A stretch of 64,000 nucleotides of DNA from Nitzschia sp. DOCU1 (taxonomy: Eukaryota; Bacillariophyta; Bacillariophyceae; Bacillariales; Bacillariaceae), in contig OX595992.1 in NCBI GenBank assembly GCA_951394045.1, positions 682,001-746,000 on the forward strand, written 5' to 3'. How positions within the stretch are numbered: position 1 is the first letter of the stretch; each line of letters opens with the position of its first letter. Positions 1-10,045 of this stretch are shown piece by piece. The notes below the pieces were generated by a model. That model did not search any database. It saw nothing but the letters and a program-made list of their open reading frames with translations, and was not told where the DNA came from. The translations under genes were made by a program, and so were the position numbers.

Positions 1-402
1 AATTTCCGTGACATCCTCCCCAGCCGACCCTTTCACCCGAGGAACATTCAATCACATACTAGAGTCGCATCAGTTTAAAGTTGATGACTATTATCCTCGT
101 CATCCCGTCTGTACCCCGGTACGAGAAAATTAATGACTAGCTCGACTTTGGTCGTCGAGCGTCTTTCCGGCTACCCGACCATCGTTCACCATTCACCCCG
201 AGCTTCAGACAATCAGACAACAATAGGGTTCTCAAGAAAGAAAATGGACCGCGCGCCGAAAACGCCCATCATCGACATTCCCATCATCTCTCGCCAATCA
301 AACCCATCACAAAGATACGACCAGTGTCAACACACCAGGAGGAGAAGACAGAAGCTCTCATAGAATCTTTTCCTGTTCGCAAAAGTATCCGTTCCTTTCA
401 CC
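1..402. other. Upstream region, no gene seen
   Basis: No convincing coding frame lies here. A 76-codon frame at 133-363 has no domain or targeting signal and probably lies in the leader or promoter of the gene starting at 403. Confidence 0.5.
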
Positions 403-777
403 ATGAAGACCGCTCTCTTGCTTACCCTTATCGCGTCCGCTGGAGCATTCCAAGCTCCCCTCCCGGCTCGTTCTGCGACGACTTTGGCAATGGCAGGTTC
501 CGCCAAGCCTCCCAAGAAGTCTAGCAGCAAGAATCCCATGGAGCAGCTTCTCCGAAGCCTTGCCAACAACTTCGAACCTATCCACGGCCATGGAAGCCTT
601 GAGAATGATCTCGATGACCAATGGGAGGCCCAGCAAGAGATTCTTCGCAGCCGCCGATCGAACCACCTCGATAAGGCCCACCTTAAGAAGAAGTACCACG
701 ATCCCAGCGCGGTCAAGTTTGACGGCAAGGTAGGCGATTCTTCCAAGTCCTCCTTTGGTAAGAATCTCACTCCCTAA
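403..777 (+). CDS. Small plastid-targeted protein of unknown function
   Basis: The 124-residue product starts with a signal peptide (MKTALLLTLIASAGA). It is followed by a Phe at the predicted cleavage site (AGA|FQAP) and a short Ser/Arg/Ala-rich stretch. This is the bipartite ASAFAP-type presequence that sends diatom proteins into secondary plastids. The mature part, from about residue 35, is basic and charged (KPPKKSSSKNP, then RSRRSNHLDKAHLKKKYHD) and has no domain I recognise. The ATG at 403 is the first in frame and has a favourable CACC context. The gene is a single exon. Targeting is inferred from the motif and the function is unknown. Confidence 0.7.
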   Translation: MKTALLLTLIASAGAFQAPLPARSATTLAMAGSAKPPKKSSSKNPMEQLLRSLANNFEPIHGHGSLENDLDDQWEAQQEILRSRRSNHLDKAHLKKKYHDPSAVKFDGKVGDSSKSSFGKNLTP

Positions 778-1664
778 AAGTTATCAAGCGGGCCAGCGTG
801 TTCACGCCGACCACTGGACGGTGTCGAATGACGCATTGTCATGATAACTAGACTAGGTCCATGTCCGACGCACCCACCACTCCCCATTCAGTTCAGCCCT
901 AGTTTGCAGTCCGATTAGGCACGATGATAAACCGAGTCTAGTAACACTATTCTGATCAACATTTTATGAATTATTTGACAACATTTGGAGGGCCAGGCTT
1001 CTTGGACACTCCAAAAGTTTCGGATATAGAATGAGTAGTCAAAACGAGTCACACTCAATCATTGGTCGTTTGGTTAACTTTCGTGGACTTTGTCGACCAA
1101 TCCTTTAGGCTACAAGCCTTTGGAGGTAACTGGTTAAAATTGCTTGCACTACTGGGCCCCATCATTTCGAGTTTGACTTGCACCGACAACCAATGACGAG
1201 AAATCCTCCTGTATCATTGTGTTCCCCTAACGACAACAAACTTAGTTGCCATCATTCACATCTCTGAGCTTAATCCTTCACTATTTTACTCCTAGAGTAA
1301 CGTGCAAGACAGAAAAGATCCGCTTCTATTCACAGTGGAGGTCGCCACTCTGCTGAAGATAATAGTCCGTTTTCTGTAACATGGATACTTAGGTTACTCT
1401 CGGCAGCACATTCTGTGATGCAAAGCTTGGGTCGTATTAGTCAAACGGCTGAGTCAGATTTTTGGAATCGCAATCGCACCACCAAAATGGAAAGATGACG
1501 ATGACATCGAAGCCAATTCCGGAATACGGCAGTGGTGGTGCTTGATCCCAACCCCAACCGTTTGGGACCGACACATCCTATTACGAGTACATTAGGCGAC
1601 CAAAGGCCAAACTGCTGCTTTCCGTATTAAACTCAAAGAACCGCATCCTTCAGCTACTAATAAC
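778..1664. other. Intergenic, 887 nt, no gene seen
   Basis: AT-richer than the flanking genes, with frequent stops in all frames. It should hold the 3' end of the gene ending at 777 and the promoter of the MsrA gene. No RNA gene or repeat was recognised. Confidence 0.5.
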
Positions 1665-2579
1665 ATGCCTTGCCGTGACAGAACAATCCCCCCTGGTGGC
1701 ACCAAGCGCCAAAATTTCATACCTCAGTTCATCGCTGCGATTTCTTGGTTATTTCTTTTCAGTACTGGTTCTAGCGACGCTCTGACATTTGAACCTATTC
1801 GACCCTCTGGACCCCCGGCCAGGCTGGACGCTTCCTCCTCTCGTCGTGGGTTCTTGACCAAGGGCGTTGGCATTGCAGCTGCAGGCCTTGGAAGTCTCGC
1901 GAAGCCGGCAAATGCAGAAGAGGAGACACCTATTGAAGTGTACTTTGGATGTGGATGCTTCTGGCATGTGCAACATGAGTTTGTGGAAGCCGAGCGCCGA
2001 ATCCTAGGACGCTCGGATTCGGAAATTACAGCCAGGGCTGGATACGCTGGTGGAAAAGCAGGCTCCAAGAATGGCAAAGTATGCTACCATAATGCTCTTT
2101 CCATCTCTGATTATGGATCATTGGGGCACGCTGAAGTTGTCAGTCTGAAGATTCCACCTTCGAAATTTCCCGAGTTTGTCACGGAATATTGCAATCTATT
2201 CTCAGAGCAAGGGTACCGACCAGATCAAATGGGGGACCGAGGAACCGAATATCGAAATCTAGTCGGGATCCCAGGTGGAGTGGATGGAAGTTTTACGAAG
2301 CAACTTGTCGATACGTCCATCAAAGCCGGCGACAAGCTTAATTTTGCAAGAGGCAAAGGGGACGATGCAGATCAAAGAGCCTTGGTCTGGGTTATGGATT
2401 CCAACCAATATCCATTCTTCATTGCCGAGCAATATCACCAGTTCCACGACGGCTTCAATTTTGGAGAGAATTATCCCAATGCCTACAACAATCTGGCAGA
2501 AAAGCTGAACAAGGAGGGAAAGCTCGGCAAATCGGAATGCCCAAATGGTCTAATTGGAGTCGGTGCACTCGGATTGTAG
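1665..2579 (+). CDS. Peptide methionine-S-sulfoxide reductase (MsrA), probably thylakoid-lumen targeted
   Basis: The 304-residue protein reduces methionine-S-sulfoxide in proteins. The MsrA core starts near residue 91 with GCGCFW (catalytic Cys98 in GCFW). It continues with a GHAEVV segment, DRGTEYRN (the usual GTQYRS region) and AEQYHQF (the usual AEQYHQ). The N-terminus is layered. It has a hydrophobic signal (about residues 18-38), a short Ser/Arg stretch, then a twin-arginine motif (RRGFLTKG, Arg60-Arg61), an Ala/Gly hydrophobic core, and an ANA cleavage site (82-84). That order fits ER signal, plastid transit and Tat lumen signal. The gene is a single exon and the first ATG is used. The enzyme call is secure. 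The lumen location is inferred. Confidence 0.9.
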   Translation: MPCRDRTIPPGGTKRQNFIPQFIAAISWLFLFSTGSSDALTFEPIRPSGPPARLDASSSRRGFLTKGVGIAAAGLGSLAKPANAEEETPIEVYFGCGCFWHVQHEFVEAERRILGRSDSEITARAGYAGGKAGSKNGKVCYHNALSISDYGSLGHAEVVSLKIPPSKFPEFVTEYCNLFSEQGYRPDQMGDRGTEYRNLVGIPGGVDGSFTKQLVDTSIKAGDKLNFARGKGDDADQRALVWVMDSNQYPFFIAEQYHQFHDGFNFGENYPNAYNNLAEKLNKEGKLGKSECPNGLIGVGALGL

Positions 2580-3525
2580 ACCAACTTCAAGAAGTATTTC
2601 ATATTACGAGAACCGCACCATACAAAACTATAGTTAAAGCAGCGTATATTACCCATTATCCGTATGGTAGTAGAATACCGAAACGGCTCTCCAGTAACTC
2701 GAGTTTGAGCCTGATCTAAGGTCATATCCTTCTTTCAATCCAATGGTGGTCAGCTGCACATTGTGATTATAACATGATTGCTATTTCCATCAAGCCACGG
2801 AAGGTACACCAAAATTGACCCTTCTGCCACTGGGCGAGTGATAACCATCATGGCATCAGCATGGATGGTATTGTTTTGACACCCTCCACAAGTATCTGAC
2901 CAAACACACCTACCAAAAGGTTGAACTAGAGGAACAGCACGACTTTCTAAGCTTATATGATTTCACACCGTAGTCTCCGCACGACCACTTTGTATGCGCT
3001 GAACTTGAGTCGCTCCTCGGCCGTGTTTGCTTTTTCACGGCGATTTTTTGTTGCTGCCAGTTGTGACAACAAAGAAGTCGACCGAGGATGTCACCTTATC
3101 ATAACTACGGTAGAGGATGGCACTACACATTTAGAATAGCTCCATGGCACCGCTATGATGGTTCGTTAGAGTGTACAATAGGACTTGGGGTTGGTACGAG
3201 TTGTTGCAGCAGTCATTTGAATCAATCCATTCCCGTTGCAAGTCTTGAGAACGTGGAGCACCAAACGGGGAGCGCCTCTTTAGTCGTAGAAAGTCATACT
3301 AATTCTACGACGCCTTCTCGCTGCCAACCGCATCTTCGCCCGTTGGTAGTTGCGGATAAGGTGATGACTTTCGCCGCTTTCTGTTGTTTCGAACCACGAT
3401 AAGGACACCATTATAACGAAGCAAACAAACATCTCATTGCGATCGCCTTTGTCACCATACAACCGGCAGCAACAACACTGGCTGTTGTCACTGATTGTAA
3501 TTGTTGAATTAAATAGTTTGAAAAA
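2580..3525. other. Intergenic, 946 nt, no gene seen
   Basis: Only short overlapping frames are present (for example 3088-3402), with no recognisable domain, targeting signal or coding bias. No RNA gene recognised. Confidence 0.5.
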
Positions 3526-4788
3526 ATGGACGATCCTAACAATCGAAGACTGCAACTAATCAAGGAGATCCCGGCGTCTCCTTCGTCCGAGGAAACAACA
3601 TGTGCTTCCACGATCGGCACGTCTTCACAGCATCCTAATAATACAGTCGCTACGCAGCAAACAACACAAACGCCTCGATCACTAATGCAGCGGCAGATTC
3701 TTCATTTGGGTTTGGCGTCTTCTGGTGCCATGAGTGTCTTCATTATCTCAGTGGTGCCTGCCCACATTCTCATGGGAATCACAGTGGTATTTTTACTGTG
3801 GCTTTCCTTCTTTTATCGTCTTTTTCAAATGCTACAATTAGACTATCAAAGGGCATTGAATGGCCGTGGTCTGGGAGACTTACTGCCAGAGTCCTGGTAC
3901 GATCAGTTAGTGAATGTCTCCTTTCATGATTTTATGACGGATGGAACCTTTGTGCGAGAGAACCAGCATTTCATGCTTTACTTCATCCCTGGTATTTCGG
4001 TCGATCAGTTGAATGCGTACGTGGAACGACTGGTTCCTCGTCATCGAAATAGATTACAGCGACCTGGTTTGGGTCACTTTCTTGGTGACGGCTTTATGCG
4101 GCATCTCATTGGAGATGAAGGACTAGCCGAGCGGCGTCCTAATGTGCCCAATTCCCCTCGGCTGGTCCCCCGGAGACTGGAACTCGAGGCCGTCAACGAG
4201 GACGCAGCGAGTGGTCTTGGGGATGACGATGAGGTTGATGACGATGCCCGCTTGTGGGGCAACGAACCTAACGAGGAAGCAGCGGTTATCGAAGCGGCCA
4301 CTCGTGCGGCCGTAATTGAAGCATCTCCCTCTGTGGATATGTCTCGTGCAGATAGTGATTCTGAAGAGAGCGAAGAAGACTTGGCAATAGAAGAAGCCAT
4401 TATCTTTGATGCCGCAGTTGCGGGGGTGATGACATATGCCAACTGGGCCTTGAGCTTTACGCAACAATCGGTATCGTCCTCAATTATTCGGTCAGCGGGA
4501 AGGGTGTTGCGTGTCACTCTAGCACTGGGCGTGTTTGGTGCTGGGGTTGGCCTCTTTGGAATTTGGGCTGGATTCTGGTCACCACGAGAATTGCGTTTCC
4601 CCACGCAAATGTCGAGACAATCTAGCACCATCCTTTGGTCGTCTACTATTGCCAGCGGGGCGACGGCTGGACTATTCATGTTGTTTGGCTATAGCAGCCC
4701 GCCCGCTCCGCCGTCGGGAGTGCAGCCGACCAAAAAGGTTTCCAAAGCTTCGGCTTCAGCTCCCTATGGCAAGAAGAAAAAAGCCTGA
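3526..4788 (+). CDS. Predicted multi-pass membrane protein, unknown function
   Basis: A 420-residue single-exon product that I do not recognise. The N-terminal 60 residues are polar. Two adjacent hydrophobic helices follow (about residues 62-105, including MSVFIISVVP and MGITVVFLLWLSFFY). Next is a conserved-looking soluble stretch with Trp/Tyr/Phe (about 115-200), then a long acidic linker (about 215-300) rich in Asp/Glu/Ala. Two C-terminal hydrophobic segments follow (about 330-357 and 365-390), and a Lys-rich tail ends in YGKKKKA. The ATG follows an AAAA context typical of eukaryotic starts. The basic tail could be an ER retention or membrane-proximal signal, but that is speculative. Confidence 0.75.
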   Translation: MDDPNNRRLQLIKEIPASPSSEETTCASTIGTSSQHPNNTVATQQTTQTPRSLMQRQILHLGLASSGAMSVFIISVVPAHILMGITVVFLLWLSFFYRLFQMLQLDYQRALNGRGLGDLLPESWYDQLVNVSFHDFMTDGTFVRENQHFMLYFIPGISVDQLNAYVERLVPRHRNRLQRPGLGHFLGDGFMRHLIGDEGLAERRPNVPNSPRLVPRRLELEAVNEDAASGLGDDDEVDDDARLWGNEPNEEAAVIEAATRAAVIEASPSVDMSRADSDSEESEEDLAIEEAIIFDAAVAGVMTYANWALSFTQQSVSSSIIRSAGRVLRVTLALGVFGAGVGLFGIWAGFWSPRELRFPTQMSRQSSTILWSSTIASGATAGLFMLFGYSSPPAPPSGVQPTKKVSKASASAPYGKKKKA

Positions 4789-5917
4789 GGACTCGAGATG
4801 GGTTCATCTCAACGGGAAATATGGTCCAAGCCGCATTCGTGCGACGGCAGTGCGACCGCCTAGTAAGGCAGTTTACCATAAGCTGCTACATTACCTGATC
4901 GATCCATGACTGGTGGCCTCGTCGCTGGACTGAAACTCAGTCCCCATTGTCACTACTTGTTTTTGCGCCGAAATACTATGGCCTCTACAAGAGTATGATG
5001 GAAACGATGACACTGCCCTGCATTCGGAACTTGTAGAACTATATCCACATAGTCTAAGTTTTTGTCTTGGTTGCTTCTATTATGCTACATTACGTCTACA
5101 GTGGGAAACGCAGGACACAGGCGTCCTGTTGTTAGCCGAGTGCGGAAAGCTGTGGTTGCCACAGCGATTTGTAACATTTCTAACCGATCATTAGCCATGC
5201 TGCTATTGAAACTCCTACTATCTGGTAGACCTTTGGGCCTGCTAAAGTTGGGGGTTCTGCGGTAGTAGAGTAGGAGTGCTCCCCTCTAGCTGAGACCGAT
5301 GGTAAAGTCGAGTAATTAAGGTCGATTTGGTCCCATCACGAGCCGATCGATTAGATTCGATCGATTCGATTCATTCTATTCATACAGTGTACTAAAACAG
5401 GCCCCATGCGACAGCGCGCGAAACCTGGGATCGTGAGAAGTGCGTGAGGGAGATGTCGGGTTTGGGTTTTTGTTAAAGCCCCTCTTCTTTGATCGGTTTT
5501 CTTGCAGTGAAATCGCCTTTTTACCTCCTTCGAATGAAATCTGCAAGAAACGATTTTTGAGGAGGGTATCTTTCCATATGTTCGTTCGGAATTCTCTGGA
5601 TCACGCACGTTTGGAAAAATTGCAGCGTGGGTTCACATACCTACGAGGTCCCTTCGCGTGAGAAATCCACCAACCTTGCTTTGTCTTCTTGTTTTGACCA
5701 AGCGATTGATAGAAGACATACTTGAGGCAAGCAAGCTGTTGACGACGACGAGGACCGAAACCCGAATCGTAGTGTTAGCCGTGACCTTTTCATTCTCTTT
5801 CCAAACCCCCATTTAAATTTCTTTTCTTTTAGTAGTATAATAAACGCCACAATGAGCGGACACATCAGGGCTTTGGCCGTCTGAGCCCTCGAAACTTGTT
5901 CCGAGTGATACCAAGCG
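4789..5917. other. Intergenic, 1.1 kb, with a short GATTC/GATCG repeat
   Basis: No gene recognised. Positions 5340-5385 contain a degenerate short tandem repeat of GATTC and GATCGATTC units. A 67-codon frame at 5062-5265 and frames near 5440-5660 lack any support. Confidence 0.45.
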
Positions 5918-7199
5918 ATGAGTCCTCAGTACGACAGAATTGACCTGCACGGAGGAGCCCAATCTTCTCCAGCCCAGATCCGCTCACAACTAGATACGTT
6001 ACTCACTGACTCTGACGTCGATACTGTGGATTGGAATGTCGTCAACGGCTTGCTTCAAAGCCTTCCTATCGATAAAGCATCTCCTGAAATTAGGTATGCC
6101 TCAACCCAAGATGACCCCATGGGTCGTCTCTTAATGGCAGGGATTCTTGCCAGGAACCCACCCCCCGCCATTGTGGACACGGCAATCCACATCTTTCCGG
6201 AGAGTTTGAATCAGAATCCTTGTGCTTTTGTTATTGCTTCTCAGCATGCGTCAAAAGAGGTTTTAGCACGAATGATCCGCTACGTTGTTTCTTCGAAGGA
6301 AGAACAGTGCCCGTATCCTTGGATTTTGTCGGAATTGGTGTCGTCGGAGGCTGCAAAGACGGTATTGGAGGCCTGTCCACGAGGCGTATGGATGCCTTCT
6401 TCGTTTCTCTCTTCTCACAATCTTTTGGATTACTTCCTGATGTCACCGGAGGTCGTCAAGTGTCGCACGTTTGACCAAACCTTGTGGACCAAGTTCAAGC
6501 TTGTGTTAGTGGCCGCTGGATGCTCCGATAAGGAAATCCCCAAGTCTTGTCGATGCGAAGTTGCGCCAGTGCAAGTAATTCTGAAGCGCGTCTTGTCTCG
6601 ACCAGGTATGTATGGAAAAAATGGGGTCGTTGAGTCTGCACGGATATTCGTGTCTCCGTTTTGTCCAAATGAATATGTCTGACATAATCTTTTCTGCCAC
6701 ACCATGTTTGGCAATAACAGACTTTTGGACTGATCGAGACAGAGTGGAGCATGTTTTGTGGTTGCTTCACCAACTTCGATGGACTGACCGATGGGTTTTT
6801 GAAAAGCCTACTCCCTATGGCATGTACCCCATCCACACGGTATTGAGCCGACGATGCACTTCGGATCAGGGCAGTCTTGTAGCAGCTCGAGCCTTGGTGC
6901 AACTGCTGCTAGAAGCACACCCGGCATCTGCGGCTATGTGGGTGGGGGGCAAGCTGGCCTTGCATCTCGCCGTGGAGAATGGTTGGCCTTGCCATGATCT
7001 GCTACTGGCTGCACACCCGGATGCTTTGGATGCCCCCGATCCATCGACGGAGCTCTTTCCTTTCCAAGCGGCTGCAAAACACCACCTGCTGTCCTCCTCT
7101 CCCATTTCCCTCGACATGACCTACGAGCTGCTAAGGGCAAATCCTAATCATGCTCGGGGTGGGGTGCGGGAAAGAACGAGCCTAAGGGTGCAAAGCTGA
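5918..7199 (+). CDS. Ankyrin-like helical-repeat protein, two exons
   Basis: Two overlapping frames join across a 115-nt intron (6606-6720, donor CAG|GTATGT, acceptor AACAG|AC). The phase matches exactly and gives 388 residues. The second exon has ankyrin-like helices: GMYPIHTVLSRR, ALVQLLLEAHPASA, KLALHLAVENGWP, DLLLAAHPDAL and FPFQAAAKH. The first exon is also helical (VDTAIHIFPES, ASKEVLARMIRY) and may hold more degenerate repeats. Similar ankyrin-type proteins are common in diatoms, usually without known function. The C-terminal ten residues look poor, so a further intron near 7150 is possible. Confidence 0.7.
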
Positions 7200-7579
7200 A
7201 ACCTCTGGACATCATTCTGTGTTTACATTGTGTTTGGAATACACGCATTATATTGGATTACACGAAGCGTTCTGGTGCACTATTGATTTCAGGTAAGAAT
7301 CAATGTGCAGCCGCCGTAGATATCTTAGATGGACACCGGGGTGTCTCTTAGTTTCATAGCAAGATTTGCAAATCGATCTACGTTTCATTAGACCATCTTT
7401 CGCAAATTACAAAGGGAGCATCGGATATTCTACAACATCGAACCCTCCGATCAGGCTATCCCACCACGACGGCGAAACCAATCATCATCTACAGTGTGGA
7501 CCCATATCTTGACAATCAACACATCTTTCGCTCCAGCCGCATTTGGCCCAGCACATCTGAGGGCCGAAGCAATCAGCAA
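7200..7579. other. Intergenic between convergent genes, 380 nt
   Basis: 3' regions of the plus-strand ankyrin-like gene and the minus-strand SDR gene. Nothing else was seen. Confidence 0.5.
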
Positions 7580-8509
7580 CTACAAACTCGACAATGGAAT
7601 CTGCAATGCACCCACAGCGCCTCCATCTACATTCAATATCACTCCCGTGCACCATGCCCCAGCCTGAGATGAAAAGTACAGACATGCTCCCGCCATGTCA
7701 TTTTCATTTCCCATTCGACCCAGCGGGACATTCTTTGCAATAATCTCTCGAGAGGCACCCCATGACGCCAATCCATCTGACATGCGAGTAGGAACAAATC
7801 CGGGAGCTAGGCAGTTGACAGTGATATGCTTCGATGCCAGGTCGGCGGCAAATTTCTTGGTAAGCGAGTGGACTGCTGCTTTACTAGCATCATAGGCATG
7901 TGTTGGTGCTTCTTGCGGAACGAATCCCACCACGCTCCCAATATTGATAATTCTAGCGGGATCTTCGACCGTCGCGGATTGCTCTAGAAGAGGAATACAA
8001 GCCCGTGTCAAGTAGAACATGCCTTTGACATTCTTTGGGCAGGCGACGAAAGATTTGACGCGAAACGATGAGAGACAGTCTGTCTGAGATCTGCAAAGTG
8101 ACGGAACGAATGTTTCACTTACCAAATCGAACACCTTATCGAATCCCCAATTCGCCTTTCCCGACTTTCGCTCCAAGGGCTCTCCCCAGCTAGTCCCCGC
8201 GTTGTTCACCAGCACATCCAACCTATTGTTAAAGATTTCCGCGACTTGTTCTGCTAGTCGCTCACATCCCTCCCGCGAGCTCACATTCGAGGCGACATAT
8301 CTACACGTGGCGTCCAGGTTTGTGTTGGTAGTCTCTTGTAATAAGGATTGCACAGCTTCCTTGCAGGCGTCTTCACTGCGACTGGTTAGCAAGACGTTGG
8401 CGCCCGCGTTCAAAAAGCCCTTGGCAATCATCAAGCCAACCCCTCTCGATCCACCGGTCACAAGGACATTTTTCCCTGTCACCGAAAACAAGGTAGAAGG
8501 AGATGCCAT
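7580..8509 (-). CDS. Short-chain dehydrogenase/reductase (SDR), NAD(P)-dependent
   Basis: A classical SDR with the Rossmann motif TGGSRGVG (about residues 18-25), NNAG, a catalytic Ser in INIGSVVG, and the catalytic YDASK (Tyr-x-x-x-Lys). The unspliced frame reads 309 codons but contains 30 alien residues. Removing a 90-nt intron (8122 down to 8033, donor TTG|GTAAGT, acceptor CAAAG|AAT) keeps the frame and restores the family sequence FDLNVKGMFYLTRA, giving 279 residues. Exons are 8509-8123 and 8032-7580. The substrate cannot be told. It resembles 3-oxoacyl-ACP reductase or glucose-dehydrogenase-like SDRs. It is divergent from the phosphatase gene at 8858. Confidence 0.88.
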   Translation of the reverse strand: MASPSTLFSVTGKNVLVTGGSRGVGLMIAKGFLNAGANVLLTSRSEDACKEAVQSLLQETTNTNLDATCRYVASNVSSREGCERLAEQVAEIFNNRLDVLVNNAGTSWGEPLERKSGKANWGFDKVFDLVSETFVPSLCRSQTDCLSSFRVKSFVACPKNVKGMFYLTRACIPLLEQSATVEDPARIINIGSVVGFVPQEAPTHAYDASKAAVHSLTKKFAADLASKHITVNCLAPGFVPTRMSDGLASWGASREIIAKNVPLGRMGNENDMAGACLYFSSQAGAWCTGVILNVDGGAVGALQIPLSSL

Positions 8510-8857
8510 TATTATTATTTTGAATGTTGATTACGTATAGGGACTTAAAGATTGGAGTCTCTCTCTATGATCATAGTCAATGAATCGATGCATTGCGAAA
8601 GACCCTTTCCTCTTCTCTTTTCTCATGGCGGCAAATAACAGTGGAGTCGTCGACTCCCTGGAACATTTCTTTTCCCGCCTTTTTGGCTGGGCAACCTCCA
8701 CGTGGCAAGGACCCCGGTCGGCGCGCGCAGTTTGGCTCTCTCGCCGGCGTCGTCGTCGTCGGCGTCGGCGTCCCTTTTCCTCTCCTTTTCCGCCCACTTC
8801 GGGTTTGGTCTTATTTTTCTTTTCTGCGCATTTCATCGTCATTCCAATGCCACCATC
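8510..8857. promoter_or_regulatory. Shared promoter region of a divergent gene pair, with a GTC microsatellite
   Basis: The SDR gene (minus) and the histidine phosphatase gene (plus) start back to back here, 348 nt apart. A GTC/GGC trinucleotide run lies at about 8741-8772, followed by a pyrimidine-rich stretch before the ATG at 8858. Frames crossing this segment start at GTG and encode only low-complexity sequence. Confidence 0.45.
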
Positions 8858-9873
8858 ATGAAAGCATTTGGCGCATTGCAAACCTTTGCCTTCATACAGC
8901 CCTTTAGTAATCACTGCTCATCATCACCTACGTTTCAGCCCAGACAGCAAAATCGTTGCCTTTCTGCCACACTCATGACCGAAACGTTTGGCAATGCAAC
9001 TAAGGCTCCCTTCTTTGCCAAGAAGCACGTGGCCACGACTGCTTCCACCGTCAGCGAGGAAACAACGGCGTCGGCATGCACCACTAACGATCCTCCCGCT
9101 TTGATTTCCAGCATTCTTCCTCCCCTACCCGCTGGTTCACGTCGCATTTATCTCTTGCGACACGGAGAGACCGACTGGAACTTGCTAGGAAAGATTCAAG
9201 GCGGCGGGTACGACATTCCACTCAACGACAACGGTCGGCAGCAAGCTCTGACAACGGCATTGGCACTGGAAGATATTCCTTTGAGTGTGGTTGCCAGTTC
9301 GCACTTGAGTCGTGCCAAGGAGACAGCAGATATTTTGTGGGGGCGACACAATGCAACAGTCCAAGATCGACGTGTCGTCTTGGATGGATTTGGTGAAATG
9401 AGGTTTGGAGAATTTGAGGGTCTGGCGTGGCGGGATCAAGAATTAGATCCCGAACTAGGAGAGCGATTCAAGTCGATATCCAGAGAACTCAAGAAAGATA
9501 TGGACAAGGCTTTTCCGGGGGGCGGGGAATCTACCCGCGATGTGCAAGTTCGGGCATGTGCAGCATTGGAGCAAGTCCTGAAGGATTTCCCAGACGAGCA
9601 ACATATTGCTATTGTCTCACATGGACGAACAAATAAGGTTTTGATTGCTGCCTCGGCCCTGGGGGATGTGACGCAATACCCAGGGGTCAAGCAAGGGAGT
9701 AAGTAGCCAATATACGCCTGTAGCGGTAGAGGTGCAGGAGTCTGACAGTCACGTTTGCTTTTGTTTCATCAGACACGTGCATCAACGTCATGGATATTGA
9801 TCAAGAAGGAAATTGGACGGTGCAAACGCTCAACTACATCGAACATGTCAAGCATATTGTCATTATTCGGTAG
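8858..9873 (+). CDS. Histidine phosphatase, phosphoglycerate mutase-like family
   Basis: The 313-residue product has the branch-1 phosphatase signature LLRHGETDWN (phospho-acceptor His102 beside Arg101). It also has SHLSRAKETA, a conserved EMRFGEFEGL, and the second catalytic His in IVSHGRTN (about residue 255). Exon 1 (8858-9698) is joined to exon 2 (9773-9873) through a 74-nt intron (A|GTAAGT ... TTTCATCAG|AC). The phase match gives GNTCINVMD, a family-typical C-terminal segment. An upstream in-frame extension begins only at GTG (8702), so the ATG at 8858 is preferred. About 95 N-terminal residues precede the core and may be a targeting peptide. The substrate is unknown; sugar phosphate phosphatase or cofactor-dependent mutase are both possible. 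Confidence 0.87.
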
Positions 9874-9889
9874 TGCCACACACTAAACG

Positions 9890-9917
9890 CAATACAATAT
9901 ATGGATTGTATCATATT
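9890..9917. terminator. AT-rich inverted repeat between converging 3' ends
   Basis: ATACAAT and ATTGTAT arms flank a short loop (ATATGG) between the 3' ends of the phosphatase gene (plus) and the SelU-like gene (minus). It could help 3' end formation on either strand, or be coincidental. Confidence 0.25.
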
Positions 9918-9985
9918 TTCCTACTGCACCAACCTTATTGGAATCTCAACTACCAGCCCTCGTGAACTCATGAAAGACTTTCATT

Positions 9986-10037
9986 GTCCAGAATGGACAG
10001 TGCTTGCAACGATAGCCAACACCAACTATTCCATCAT
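9986..10037 (-). promoter_or_regulatory. Candidate SECIS-like stem-loop in the 3' UTR of the SelU-like gene
   Basis: Starting 9 nt after the stop codon, the minus strand reads ATGAT, then a 15-nt arm. This can pair (about 13 of 15 positions, counting G-U) with an arm ending just before GGAC. AUGA on one side and GA on the other resembles the SECIS quartet. However, I do not see the usual unpaired AA or CC in the apical loop. It is a weak candidate, and the true SECIS may lie elsewhere in the UTR. Confidence 0.25.
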
Positions 10038-10045
10038 TCTGAAAG

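Noticed and set aside
3088..3402. A 104-codon frame as a gene
   Set aside because: No domain, targeting signal or neighbouring support, and it overlaps other random frames of similar length.
5340..5385. GATTC/GATCG repeat as a functional site
   Set aside because: Short, degenerate and isolated; looks like simple-sequence slippage.
8702..8857. N-terminal extension of the histidine phosphatase
   Set aside because: It begins at GTG and encodes only Ser/Ala low complexity from a GTC microsatellite; the ATG at 8858 is the first real start.
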